A stretch of DNA of 64,000 nucleotides from Actinoallomurus sp963823735 (GCA_963823735.1 CAWGMO010000003.1:682001-746000); one strand, 5' to 3'. Numbered from the stretch's first letter, positions 36,607-45,269 are shown. The notes: generated from the sequence alone by a model not told the origin. Made by a program: numbers and translations.

Positions 36607-37402
36607 GGTGGGCGCTGCCGTCGAGAGCGGTGCGTGGTTCGTTCGGTCGTGGGGTCTGTGGTGCGGGACGAGGACGGTGGACGGTCCGTCCCGTCCCGCA
36701 GGCAGGGCGCCCGGCTAAACGATTACTCCGCTGAGGTGTCCGTGCTCTGGCGCGGGTGGTCGGGGCCGTTCACGGAGGCACGGCGGAAGAGCCCTCGGCT
36801 TTCCGGAGGTCCTGGGCCGGGCTGGCAAATGCCTCGCGGGCGGCACGCCGAGCGCGAGATGGGTATCTCGCTTGGCCCGCCCTCGCGGCTCGCGGTACGG
36901 CACGCCACACGCCGAAGGCCGCATGCCGTACGCGGCACACGGCATGCCGAATGCCGCACACGCACGCCGGCACCGTGTGCACGCCAGGAGGTCGCACACT
37001 GACAGGCGCACGCCGCGGACGCACGCTTGCCGCATGCCCGCACGGAGCGGCGGGATGGACGCGAAGCGCGTCTTCGGTGGCCGTTCTGGAGGCGGTGCGG
37101 ACGGGGTGCCCGTGCCTCATCGAAACCTCGCTCGACCGCCGCGGGAGAAGTCCTGCGAACGCGGGTCGGCGTCGGCCGAACGATGGATTGTCCCAGGTCG
37201 TCCCAACTTTTTTGGGTGACGTCGCTCTTTATCCCGTCAAGCAACTCGTTGTACCCTGAGTGACGGAACTTGTACGGTCCGCGATCGGTTCGCGTCTAAC
37301 AGGGGGTGGCGCAGCTCACGCTTCGCGCTGCCCGGCATCCCCCTCACCCCTCAGGCCCGCTCGCCCTGTCACTTTCCCCGTACGGAGTGGAGACACTTCT
37401 TC
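36607..37402. other. Long intergenic region
   Basis: 796 bases with no convincing gene; overlapping open frames on both strands lack protein features. It contains the terminator at 36662-36700, a patch of short inverted repeats built on gccgcatgcc/ggcatgccg at about 36917-36970, and near 37250 a ttgtac/tacggt pair that may be the MFS gene promoter. Confidence 0.5.
36662..36700 (+). terminator. Terminator after the E1-like gene
   Basis: Stem 36662-36677 with 36686-36700 (15 pairs, one bulged A), 8-base loop, 56 bases after the stop. Confidence 0.65.
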
Positions 37403-39787
37403 ATGTCGACGACCGCATCGGTCCCCGGCGGCGCGGATTCCCGTCGTTGGGTCGCCCTGCTGTTCATCGCACTCGCCCAGTTGATGGTCGTGCTCGACGC
37501 GACCGTCGTGAACATCGCTCTTCCGTCCGCGCAGCGGGCTTTGCACATCTCTGATGGTGACCGCCAATGGGTGATCACCGCGTACACGCTCGCCTTCGGT
37601 GGTCTTCTCCTGTTCGGTGGGCGGATCGGCGACCTTGTCGGGCGTAAGCGCACGTTTCTCATCGGCCTGGTCGGGTTCGCCGGGGCCTCCGCGCTCGGCG
37701 GCGCTTCGTACAACGAGGGCATGTTGCTCGGCGCGCGGGCTCTGCAGGGGGTGTTCGGGGCGTTGCTGGCGCCGTCGGCGCTCTCGCTGCTCGCGGTGAC
37801 GTTCACCGCGCCGAAGGAGCGTGCGAAGGCGTTCGGCATCTATGGCGCGATCGCCGGGGGAGGGGCCGCGATCGGGCTCATCCTCGGTGGCGTCCTCACC
37901 GAATATCTCAACTGGCGGTGGGCGCTGTACGTGAACGTGCCCATCGCCGTCCTCGGCTTCCTCGGCGGGTCCGTGTTCATCACGGCGCACACCCTGCCGC
38001 GTACGCGGTCGCGGCTCGACGTTCCCGGTGCGCTGCTGGTGACGGCCGGGCTGATCTCGCTCGTGTACGGGTTCACGCGCGCCGAGTCACGTGGCTGGAG
38101 CGAGCATGGCGTGGTCGGGTTGTTCGCGGCGGCGTTCGTGCTGCTCGTGGCCTTTGTCGTGGTGGAGAGTCTGACGAAGGCGCCGTTGCTGCCGCTGCGC
38201 GTCGTCCTCGACCGCAACCGCGGTGGCGCGTACCTCTCGGTCGGCCTGTCGGTGATCGGGATGTTCGGGCTGTTCCTCTTCCTGACGTACTACCTGCAGA
38301 CCGTCAAGCGGTACTCCCCGGTCGAGAGCGGCCTGGCGTTCCTGCCGATGACCGCAGGCATGATCACGGGTTCGACGCAGATCTCCGCGCGCCTGATGAA
38401 CCACGTGTCACCGCGCCTGCTCATGGTGCCGGGGCTGCTCGTCGGCGCGTCCGGCATCGTGCTGCTCACGCGGCTTCAGGTCGACAGCTCGTACGCGGGG
38501 CTGGTACTGCCCGCGCAGATCCTGCTCGGCCTCGGCCTGGGTACGGCGATGATGCCCGCGATGAACCTCGCCACGATCGGTGTCGACCCGCGTGACGCGG
38601 GCGTCGCGTCGGCGATGGTCAACACCTCACAGCAGATCGGCGGGTCGATCGGCACCGCGCTGCTGAACACCATCGCCGCCACGGCCACGACGTCGTACCT
38701 CGCGGGCCGCGCGCCGACGCCGGAGCTCGCCGCGGCCGGGCTGGTGCACGGCTTCACCGTCGCGCTCTGGTGGGGCGTCGGCGTACTCCTGCTGGCCGCG
38801 TTCCTCGTCACCGTCCTCATCAACAAGAAGGGCGAGTCGAGGCGTCGTCCGCTGGTCACGCCGGTGGTCGCGGAGCCCGCCGCGGCCGTCGTCCCGATGC
38901 CGCGCGAACTGGTGACGGTCGGCGCCGTCACCGAACCGCAGCCGGTCGTCGACCGTGAGCTGGCGTACGCTCCGGTCGCCTCCTCCGGGGGCGGTGTCGG
39001 CGACGGGTTCGGCATCCGGATCGGCGGCCACGTACGCGGCGCCGACGGCGGCAACGTCATCGACGCCGCGCTCACCCTGATCGACCTCGGCGGACACCAG
39101 ATCGACCGGGCCTCCACCCGCCCCGACGGCTCGTACACGCTGGCCGTCCCAGGCTCCGGCTCGTACATGCTGATCGCGGCGGCCGACGGCCACCAGCCGC
39201 ACGCCGCGACGGTCGTCGTCGGCGGCGAGCCGCTGCTGTTCGACGTGACGTTGTCCGACACCTCAGGCCTCGCGGGGCTGGTCCGCGCGGCCGCGACCGG
39301 GGCGCCGATCGGGGGCGCCATGGTCGTCGTGACCGACATACGCGGCGAGGTCGTCGCCTCCACCGAGACGGGCGAGGAGGGCGGTTTCACCTGCGACGAC
39401 CTGCTGGCCGGGATGTTCGTCGTCGCGGTCAGCGCGCGCGGCCACCGGCCGCACGCCCAGCCCGTACAGGTCTCCGGCCAGGCCGTCACCCGCTGTGAGG
39501 TGGAGCTGCGGGCCGGCGTCCACGTACGCGGCCGGATCCGCGCGGGCGCCGGTAACCGGCCGCTCGCCGACGCCCGCGTCACCCTCGTCGACGCCGCCGG
39601 GAACATCGTCGCCACCGCCATGACCGGCCCCGACGGCGACTACGCCTTCGAGGACCTCAACCCCGGCCCGTACACGGTCATCGCCAGCGGCTACCCGCCG
39701 GTCGCCACCGCGCTGACGGTCGGCGTCACCGGTGAGGAGACCTTCGGCATCACGCTCGGGTACCCGGACGAGGCCACAGGAGAGTGA
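37403..39787 (+). CDS. MFS drug exporter (DHA2) fused to three carboxypeptidase-regulatory-like domains
   Basis: 794 residues. Residues 15-475 form a 14-span DHA2 exporter with motif A GGRIGDLVGRKRT and motif C-like GAIAGGGAAIGLILGG. A linker to about 540 is followed by three beta-sandwich repeats of CarboxypepD_reg/Cna-B type, about 546-618 (DGSYTLAVPGSGSYML), 622-697 (EGGFTCDDLLAGMF) and 703-785 (DGDYAFEDLNPGPYTV). Topology would place the tail in the cytoplasm if the C-terminus is inside. The stop overlaps an alternative YceI start; a joint role in export and binding of a lipid-like compound is a guess. Confidence 0.92.
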   Translation: MSTTASVPGGADSRRWVALLFIALAQLMVVLDATVVNIALPSAQRALHISDGDRQWVITAYTLAFGGLLLFGGRIGDLVGRKRTFLIGLVGFAGASALGGASYNEGMLLGARALQGVFGALLAPSALSLLAVTFTAPKERAKAFGIYGAIAGGGAAIGLILGGVLTEYLNWRWALYVNVPIAVLGFLGGSVFITAHTLPRTRSRLDVPGALLVTAGLISLVYGFTRAESRGWSEHGVVGLFAAAFVLLVAFVVVESLTKAPLLPLRVVLDRNRGGAYLSVGLSVIGMFGLFLFLTYYLQTVKRYSPVESGLAFLPMTAGMITGSTQISARLMNHVSPRLLMVPGLLVGASGIVLLTRLQVDSSYAGLVLPAQILLGLGLGTAMMPAMNLATIGVDPRDAGVASAMVNTSQQIGGSIGTALLNTIAATATTSYLAGRAPTPELAAAGLVHGFTVALWWGVGVLLLAAFLVTVLINKKGESRRRPLVTPVVAEPAAAVVPMPRELVTVGAVTEPQPVVDRELAYAPVASSGGGVGDGFGIRIGGHVRGADGGNVIDAALTLIDLGGHQIDRASTRPDGSYTLAVPGSGSYMLIAAADGHQPHAATVVVGGEPLLFDVTLSDTSGLAGLVRAAATGAPIGGAMVVVTDIRGEVVASTETGEEGGFTCDDLLAGMFVVAVSARGHRPHAQPVQVSGQAVTRCEVELRAGVHVRGRIRAGAGNRPLADARVTLVDAAGNIVATAMTGPDGDYAFEDLNPGPYTVIASGYPPVATALTVGVTGEETFGITLGYPDEATGE

Positions 39788-39789
39788 GA

Positions 39790-40605
39790 ATGGATCTTCG
39801 TTTGCGGGCACGCACCGAGGACGGCTGGGCCCTCCCGCACGCCGTTCTCACGGTCGCCGACATGACGGGCCGCCAGGTCTCCCGCGCCGAGGCGGACGTC
39901 GACGGCGAGCTGCGCTCCGGGCCGCTGCCCGCGGGCCGCTACACGGCGATCGTCACCGCGATCGGCTACTCCCCGTCGGCGTCCGCCGCACGGCTCGGCA
40001 CGGCCGGCCCGGCCGAACTGGGCACGGTGACGCTGTCGCGCCAGGGCGGCGACGGCCTGCCCCCACCAGGCCCATGGACCATCGACCCGGTGCATTCGGG
40101 CATCCGCGTGACCATCCGCCACCTGGGCCTGTCCAGCGTCCACGGCCGCTTCGGAGACTTCGGCGGCCGCGTCGACATCGCCGGCCACGTCGAACACTCC
40201 ACCGTGCACGCCGAGATCAAAGCCGCCACGGTCGACACGGGCAACACGACCCGCGACGACCACCTGCGCAGCGAGGACTTCCTGGAGGTCGAGCGCTACC
40301 CGCTCATCGTCTACCAGGGCACAGGCATCGTGCCCCTGGGCGGCGACCACTGGACCGTACGCGGAGCACTGACCCTGAAGGACGTCTGCCGCCCCGTCGA
40401 CCTGGCCCTGAGCTACCTTGGCACCGGCCCGGACCCATGGGGCGGTACGCGGGCGGCCTTCCGCGCGACGACCGAACTGAGACGCGAGGACTTCGCCATG
40501 GCCTACAACCAGACCCTCCCGGCAGGCCTGGCCGCCCTGGGCACGACACTGCGGGTAGAACTGGACATCCAGGCCGTACGCGGCGACCGCCTCCCGGAGT
40601 CGTGA
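39790..40605 (+). CDS. YceI family protein with N-terminal carboxypeptidase-regulatory-like domain
   Basis: 271 residues from ATG 39790 (aggaga 7 bases upstream); a GTG at 39784 overlaps the MFS stop and adds two residues. Residues 1-80 are another CarboxypepD_reg-like fold (ADVDGELRSGPLPAGRYTAIV), resembling the tail of the MFS protein. Residues 95-268 are the YceI lipocalin-like barrel (WTIDPVHSGIRVTIRHLGLSSVHG; TLKDVCRPVDLALSYLG), which binds isoprenoid or other lipids in its family. No signal peptide. It shares a module with its operon partner. Confidence 0.9.
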   Translation: MDLRLRARTEDGWALPHAVLTVADMTGRQVSRAEADVDGELRSGPLPAGRYTAIVTAIGYSPSASAARLGTAGPAELGTVTLSRQGGDGLPPPGPWTIDPVHSGIRVTIRHLGLSSVHGRFGDFGGRVDIAGHVEHSTVHAEIKAATVDTGNTTRDDHLRSEDFLEVERYPLIVYQGTGIVPLGGDHWTVRGALTLKDVCRPVDLALSYLGTGPDPWGGTRAAFRATTELRREDFAMAYNQTLPAGLAALGTTLRVELDIQAVRGDRLPES

Positions 40606-41081
40606 CCGGGGGAGTGGTTCGGCGGGCGCTGGACGATCAGTCGGCGGCGCTCGCGGGCCGCGCGTTGAGAGAGCTGGTCGCGACGGTTCGCCCTGACCGA
40701 CGTGGGTCGCAGAGGTGCCGGCCGACTCCACCGACACGCGTACTCGCCGCCTCGCGGCGGCGAGCCGCGAGGCCCCACCCGGTGGAGAGCGCGAAGCCCC
40801 ACCCGGCGGCGAGGTCGGCACCCTCCACCAGCCGGCGGGCCCGGGCACGCGCCGCCTCAACCCGCTGCCCCACCGGCCATCGCTCGGCACGGAGGTACGG
40901 TCCCGGCCACCTGCGGAAACGCGGCTGGGGCGTTGGCAGAGGAGCGCGCCGGCGGCCCGAACGCACCGGACGCGCCACGACAGCATCCCGCTGAGCCGTT
41001 CGCCCTGGCCTCCGTTCTTGGGAGGCCGAGCGAACGGCGCGGGGTGGTGGTCGTTGCTACGGCGCGGGCGCGCGTGTCCGT
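40606..41081. other. Intergenic region between convergent genes
   Basis: 476 very GC-rich bases without a supported gene; a 12-base direct repeat GCCCCACCCGGT/C occurs near 40780-40800. The hairpin at 40995-41038 lies at its right end. Confidence 0.45.
40995..41038 (-). terminator. Terminator after hypothetical gene at 41082
   Basis: Two-part stem: 40995-41003 with 41030-41038 (9 bp) and 41007-41013 with 41021-41027 (7 bp). It sits 43 bases beyond the stop of the minus-strand gene. Confidence 0.65.
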
Positions 41082-41975
41082 TCAGGCCGTGCGGGGTGGG
41101 GTGAAGGACGGGCCGGTGTTGTCCGAGTGGTCGGTGCGGTCGGCCAGTTGGGCGGCCATGCCCTCCACGTCCAGGCCCTGCCAGGTCAGCTGGCGGCTCA
41201 GCGTGTCCATGATCGTTAACGTCACGTGCAGGAAGAGGTCCGGGGCCAGGCGTTGGACTTCTGACTCGTAGACGCGGTGGGCTTCCGGGTTGCCGGTCAG
41301 GGCGGCCAGGACGCCGGAGCGGACGCGTTGGCTCATTGAGCGCCATACCTGTTCGCGTTCCGGGGTGGTGCTCTTCCGCCACGGGCCGTCGTAGTCGAGG
41401 TCGCGGATCAGGTCGCCGGCGGCGCTGCCCGTTCGGAGGTCCCACAGCACGGCCCAGTAGGCGATCAGCCAGTTCATGCCGGCCAGGACGCGTAGCGGGT
41501 CCGTGTCCAAGGCGCCGAACAGCTCGGCCTGCGGGTGGTCTTCCACGCGGAACGCGAGCGCCTCGATGCGTACGACGTCGTCCATCGACAGTAGCTCGGC
41601 GGGGGGCCTGCGGAGGATGGTCGTACGGTCGGAAGCCGTGTCGTACAACTCTACGGCGTCGCCCTCCGAGAGAGGCGACCATGTGTACGACTCCGGCATG
41701 ATCACTATCGTAGGACGAATAACGCGGGATTGTGGTTCCAGCCGGAATCGGCCATGCTGCCCGGCGTGGCGCCAGAGGCCGCCGCACCAGGGCGGCCCAT
41801 AGCGTATTCCCATATGCCATTCTAATTCTATTTCGGCGTACGCCCCGTCCCGTACGAGGCCCCACAGGGCGTAGTACCCCACGTCTTGGATCATGAAAAG
41901 CAGGCGCGATGAGTACGCGCTCACGTGCGGTTCCGTCCGGAAGTCGGCACGGTCGGAAGCCGGTCCGCCCATCAC
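41082..41975 (-). CDS. Hypothetical protein
   Basis: Up to 297 residues; other possible starts are 41894 (MIQDVGYYALWG) and 41699 (MPESYTWSPL). No family is recognised. The N-terminal part YYALWGLVRDGAYAEIELEWHMGIRYGPPW is aromatic-rich; the C-terminal part is helical and acidic (EVQRLAPDLFLHVTLTIMDTLSRQLTWQGLDVE). No signal peptide or membrane helix is clear. The DNA upstream of 41700 is less GC-biased than the rest, so the true start is uncertain. A terminator follows. Confidence 0.55.
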   Translation of the reverse strand: MMGGPASDRADFRTEPHVSAYSSRLLFMIQDVGYYALWGLVRDGAYAEIELEWHMGIRYGPPWCGGLWRHAGQHGRFRLEPQSRVIRPTIVIMPESYTWSPLSEGDAVELYDTASDRTTILRRPPAELLSMDDVVRIEALAFRVEDHPQAELFGALDTDPLRVLAGMNWLIAYWAVLWDLRTGSAAGDLIRDLDYDGPWRKSTTPEREQVWRSMSQRVRSGVLAALTGNPEAHRVYESEVQRLAPDLFLHVTLTIMDTLSRQLTWQGLDVEGMAAQLADRTDHSDNTGPSFTPPRTA

Positions 41976-42027
41976 CCACCGTGAGGCACCGTGTCGTTAT
42001 GCGCACAGGCGTACGTAAGGAGCCAGC

Positions 42028-42126
42028 GTGACGCCATGGCGGATTGCACTATGGAGGCCCGAAGTAGCGACGATCACAGACCCCTCGCCGCCCCGTACGA
42101 GAAATTCATTCCAATCGAGATGGTGA
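42028..42126 (+). CDS. Possible 32-residue small ORF
   Basis: GTG at 42028 follows aaggag with ideal 5-base spacing and reads MTPWRIALWRPEVATITDPS onward to a TGA at 42126. A different frame (ATG 42036) covers the same bases to 42185. No similarity recognised; the ribosome site is the only support. Confidence 0.2.
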   Translation: MTPWRIALWRPEVATITDPSPPRTRNSFQSRW

Positions 42127-42208
42127 ATTTCGGTTATGAAGGCCGCTATAAAACAAAGGAAATGCAGCGGATCACGGATCAGTAAAAATCGGCTGACGGG
42201 CAACGACG

Positions 42209-42245
42209 AAAAAGGGCCGGTCCCGCTGCCACTCGGGACCGGCCC
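42209..42245 (-). terminator. Terminator after the MBL-fold gene
   Basis: 12-bp perfect stem (42214-42225 with 42234-42245), 8-base loop. On the minus strand it is followed by five U's (42209-42213), so it ends the MBL-fold transcript arriving from the right; it may also stop plus-strand reads. Confidence 0.85.
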
Positions 42246-42368
42246 AGACGCTCCGTACGTGCCGACGCGCTCGGCCGTACGGGACGCGTGGCCGGTGAAC
42301 GCGATGGCTGCCGCGAAGGGAACCGGCCGGTAATGCCTACTATATCGATCGGAAATAGAATGTAAAGG

Positions 42369-43361
42369 TCACGACGCGTACAACCGGTACGTGGCCAGCA
42401 CGTTGAGCCGGTGGAGGTCGCGGCAGAGGGCGAGCATGGCGCCTCGGGCGCGGTCCGACGGCACGTTGTAGGAGGCCAGGGCGGTGGCCAGTGACGGGTC
42501 GAGGTCGCCCGCCCACGGGTCCGTACACGCGGCTTCCGTCTCGGTGAGCGAACGGCCCGCCGCCACGGAGGCCTCGATCTCGTCGTGGAGGCGCTCCAGG
42601 TACCCGATCAGCGCGTCGATCGCGGCGTGCCCGTCGCCCATCGGCCCGTGGCCCGGCACGATCGTCAGTGGCTCTGGGATCGCCTCGCGCATCCGGCGGA
42701 GCGAGGCGACGTACGGCTCGGGGCCGCCCTGGAGCAGCATGTGGGCGACGCCCGCGTGGCAGAGGAAGTTTCCCGTCCAGGCCGCGCCGGCCTCGGGCGC
42801 GTACACGACCGTGTCGCCGGGGCCGTTGCCCGGCCCGAAGTGGTGAAGCCGCACGACCCGCCCGCCGAGGTCGATCTCGGCGGACGACGAGAACGTCACG
42901 TCCGGCGTACGCCACCGGCTCACCGCGTCCAGCAGGCCCTCGTCGCCGTACATGTTCCCCGCGCGGACCTGCTTCTCGTACGCGAGGTCGGTCATGTTCG
43001 CCTTGTTGAGCAGCGAGGAGATCACGACCACGTCCGCCGGGAACGCCGCGTTCCCGAACGTGTGGTCCCCGTGGTACGTCGTGTTGGCCAGGTAGCGGAT
43101 CGGGCGGTCGGTCAGCTCGGCGGCGAGGGCCTGGATCCGCCGTGAGATGTCCGGTGTGATCCCGGCGTCGATGACGAGCGCGGCGTCGCGGCCCACGACG
43201 AGGCCGTTGTTGTCCTTCGGCGGGATGTTGGCCATCAGGGCGTACGTCCCGTCGCCGAGAGGTGTCGCGCCCAGGTCGAGCCCGGCGGGGGACAGGTTCG
43301 GCCCCTGGTATCCGTCGGGGCGTTCGGCGATCTCGCGGTCGGGTGTGGTGATGGGGCGCAT
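42369..43361 (-). CDS. MBL-fold metallo-hydrolase
   Basis: 330 residues. Metallo-beta-lactamase fold: NNGLVVGRDAALVIDAG (about 51-67), metal motif NTTYHGDHTFGN (93-104), later FLCHAGVAH (about 209-217) and VPGHGPMGDG (about 248-257). In the HxHxDH site the first position is Thr95 rather than His, which may weaken one metal site. Hydrolase substrate unknown. Divergent from a TetR gene with a palindrome between, so probably repressed by it. Confidence 0.85.
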   Translation of the reverse strand: MRPITTPDREIAERPDGYQGPNLSPAGLDLGATPLGDGTYALMANIPPKDNNGLVVGRDAALVIDAGITPDISRRIQALAAELTDRPIRYLANTTYHGDHTFGNAAFPADVVVISSLLNKANMTDLAYEKQVRAGNMYGDEGLLDAVSRWRTPDVTFSSSAEIDLGGRVVRLHHFGPGNGPGDTVVYAPEAGAAWTGNFLCHAGVAHMLLQGGPEPYVASLRRMREAIPEPLTIVPGHGPMGDGHAAIDALIGYLERLHDEIEASVAAGRSLTETEAACTDPWAGDLDPSLATALASYNVPSDRARGAMLALCRDLHRLNVLATYRLYAS

Positions 43362-43382
43362 GGTCGTCTCCCTCGCGATATA

Positions 43383-43406
43383 AAATAATCAAGCGGTCGA
43401 TTATTT
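43383..43406. promoter_or_regulatory. Operator between MBL-fold and TetR genes
   Basis: 24-bp inverted repeat: AAATAATC and GATTATTT arms flanking AAGCGGTC. Its central part is TetR-type operator-like. It lies 21 bases before the MBL start and 24 bases before the TetR start. Confidence 0.75.
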
Positions 43407-43430
43407 ACCAACGTACCAGGGAGTGATTGG

Positions 43431-44075
43431 ATGCAGGAGATGACCATGAACAGCAGGCCCAGGCGCGGTCCGGGGCGCCCGCCGAAGGCGGAGTCAGGTG
43501 ACACCAAGGCGGCCCTCGTCGAGGCCGGCCTGACGTTGTTCGCCCGGCACGGGTACGCGGGCACCTCGATCAGGGCGATCGCGCGCGAGGTGGGGCTGAG
43601 CGAGAGCGTGCTGTACGCCCACTTCACCAGCAAACGCGAGGTCTACGACGCGGTGATCGAGTCGACCGGCCCGCAGGTGGCCCTCGCCGCGCTCGCGTCG
43701 ATGCCCGCGGGCACCGGGCCGGAGGAGTTCATCAGGGGAGTCGCCGCGCGCGTCATCACCGCCTGGGACACCCCGCAGGCCAGGAAGGTCATCAGCCTGG
43801 TCTCACGCGACGGTCTCGTACACGAGAAGGCCCTCACCGACGGCATCCGCCAGGCCGTCGCGGGCCTGGCCGAGATCTTCGCCGGCTGGATCACAGAGAA
43901 GAAGATCCGGGACGATCTGGGATCCCCGGACGACCTCGCATGGGCCCTGCTCTCCCCGATCGCCCACGCGAGACTGCTGTGGCTGCACGACGGCGCGAGC
44001 CCAGAGCTACGCGAAGCCGCCCGCGACCGCGTGACCCGCCACGCCGCCCTGTTCGCCAGGGCCGTGACCCCGTAG
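43431..44075 (+). CDS. TetR/AcrR family regulator
   Basis: 214 residues from ATG 43431; ATG 43446 with aggaga upstream is an equally good start. A basic RPRRGPGRPPK stretch precedes the helix-turn-helix GYAGTSIRAIAREVGLSESVLYAHF (about 40-64). The all-helical ligand domain has no recognisable ligand clue. Divergent to the MBL-fold gene with an operator in the gap. Confidence 0.9.
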   Translation: MQEMTMNSRPRRGPGRPPKAESGDTKAALVEAGLTLFARHGYAGTSIRAIAREVGLSESVLYAHFTSKREVYDAVIESTGPQVALAALASMPAGTGPEEFIRGVAARVITAWDTPQARKVISLVSRDGLVHEKALTDGIRQAVAGLAEIFAGWITEKKIRDDLGSPDDLAWALLSPIAHARLLWLHDGASPELREAARDRVTRHAALFARAVTP

Positions 44076-44268
44076 GACCGCGCTCGCGCGAGGGCGGGCG
44101 ACACTCGCCGTACCTCGCGGCCGTACGCCAGGGCCATGACCCGGTAGGGCCGTCCTCAAGCGAGGACGGCCAGAACCGCGCCATGCATTGCCGACCTTCG
44201 CGTGTACGACCCGCTTGGGTGCCAGGGCCGTGACCCGGTAGGGCCGCTCTCAGGTGAGGACGTCCAGT
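44055..44268. repeat. Three direct repeats of about 48 bp
   Basis: Copies begin at 44055, 44127 and 44221 with GCCAGGGCCRTGACCC, continuing as yGTAGGrCCG and a dyad. Copy 1 contains the last codons of the TetR gene; copy 3 contains the last codons of the convergent enoyl-CoA hydratase gene; copy 2 lies between and forms the perfect hairpin at 44148. Confidence 0.7.
44148..44171. terminator. Hairpin between convergent TetR and enoyl-CoA hydratase genes
   Basis: GGCCGTCCTC and GAGGACGGCC form a 10-bp perfect stem with loop AAGC. Position between tail-to-tail genes fits a bidirectional terminator. Confidence 0.7.
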
Positions 44269-44900
44269 ACGGCGGCGTACATGTCCTTGCGGATCTTCGC
44301 GATCGTGCGGCCCGCCTTGGGTGCCAGGGCGGCGGCGACGGTGATCGCGGTCGGGAGGACCTCCTCCTCGGGCGCCGTCTGGTGGACGATGCCGGCGGTG
44401 TGTGCGTCCTCGCCGCCGTAGCGGCGGCCGGTGACCATGGCCTCGTGGGCGGTGATGGTCGGTAGGCGTGCCTGGAGGAGGGCGTTCATGCCCGGGGTGA
44501 ACGGTAGGCCGAGGTCGACCTCCGGCAGGCAGAAGTAGCCGCGGTCGGCGCGCATGACTCGGTGGTCGTGGGACAGGGCCAGCATCGCTCCGGCCGCGAA
44601 CGTGTGGCCGTTCATCGCGGCGACCGTCGGCATCTGCAACCGGAGGAAACGGGCGAACAGGCCGTGTACCCGGCTCAAGTACGGGGCGGAGTCGGCCATG
44701 TTGGCGCTCAGCCATTCGAGGTCGAGGCCGTTGGAGTAGAACTTCCCGGTGCCGACCGTCACCAGCGCGCGCGGTCCTTCGGCCTTCTCCAGTTCGTCGA
44801 GCGTCTTGTCGAGCTCGTCGAGCAGCGCGTGGCTGAAGCGGTTCTCGCCGTCGTCGAGAGCCAGGATGTGTACGTCGCCGTCGCGCCGTAGGTCGATCAT
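44250..44900 (-). CDS. Enoyl-CoA hydratase/isomerase-related protein
   Basis: 216 residues, shorter than typical crotonases (about 255). Crotonase segments: KFYSNGLDLEWL (about 53-64), GHTFAAGAMLALSHDHRVM (about 97-115) and LPEVDLGLPFTPGM (about 124-137). The last contains a Glu in the position used by Delta3,Delta2-enoyl-CoA isomerases, and overall it resembles peroxisomal-type ECI proteins. Probably shifts a double bond or hydrates an unsaturated acyl-CoA. An aggaccg ribosome site precedes ATG 44900. Confidence 0.85.
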   Translation of the reverse strand: MIDLRRDGDVHILALDDGENRFSHALLDELDKTLDELEKAEGPRALVTVGTGKFYSNGLDLEWLSANMADSAPYLSRVHGLFARFLRLQMPTVAAMNGHTFAAGAMLALSHDHRVMRADRGYFCLPEVDLGLPFTPGMNALLQARLPTITAHEAMVTGRRYGGEDAHTAGIVHQTAPEEEVLPTAITVAAALAPKAGRTIAKIRKDMYAAVLDVLT

Positions 44901-45045
44901 CGGTCCTCCTAAGAGTTACTCGCAGGTAACTGTAGGGGATCGCCCGCCCGTCCATTCCGCCCCCGGCGAGGGTGTCCAGGGCTATAACCTGAGCCGCGGC
45001 GGCGTTCGCGGGCGCGCCGCTGGTAACTGAGCAGAAGAGGACGGC

Positions 45046-45264
45046 ATGAGCGAGGAATCCGGGTCCGTCGAGATCGTGTTCGTCGACGGCAAGGATGTGC
45101 CGATCAAGCACAAGCACGCCGACCGCATGGTCGTGATGCGTGACTCCAGCAAACCCGACGGCGACGCGCTGTACTACACCGCCGCCGAGTGGGAGGCGTT
45201 CATCCTCGGCGTCAAGGACGGCGAGTTCGACGACATGGTCGAGGATCCTCAGCAGGAGAGCTGA
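45046..45264 (+). CDS. DUF397-like small protein
   Basis: 72 residues from ATG 45046 with agaagagga upstream. The second half VVMRDSSKPDGDALYYTAAEWEAFILGVKDGEFD follows the DUF397 pattern (VRDSKDPDG...F..EWxAFLAGVKDGEFD), but the N-terminal WxKSSxSG part is missing. DUF397 proteins usually pair with XRE regulators in actinomycete signalling; none is adjacent. Confidence 0.82.
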   Translation: MSEESGSVEIVFVDGKDVPIKHKHADRMVVMRDSSKPDGDALYYTAAEWEAFILGVKDGEFDDMVEDPQQES

Positions 45265-45269
45265 CCGCC

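Larger units (their letters stand above)
41976..42368. other. AT-richer intergenic region with possible tiny ORFs
   Basis: 393 bases between the hypothetical gene and the MBL-fold gene. It holds a small ORF with a good ribosome site (42028), a 21-65-codon plus-strand frame ending at 42185 and a hairpin at 42209-42245. GC drops clearly at 42100-42200 and 42335-42365. Confidence 0.5.

Noticed and set aside
36910..36975. Possible tRNA or structured RNA from gccgcatgcc inverted repeats
   Set aside because: No cloverleaf, anticodon arm or TTCGAAT-like T-loop can be formed; short CG-rich inverted repeats only.
36634..37260. Several overlapping ORFs between the E1-like and MFS genes
   Set aside because: All frames on both strands are open because of GC bias; none has a ribosome site, family motif or consistent codon pattern.
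40637..41271. Frames on both strands in the gap before the hypothetical gene
   Set aside because: Arg/Pro-rich shadows without motif; hairpin and direct repeat suggest non-coding.
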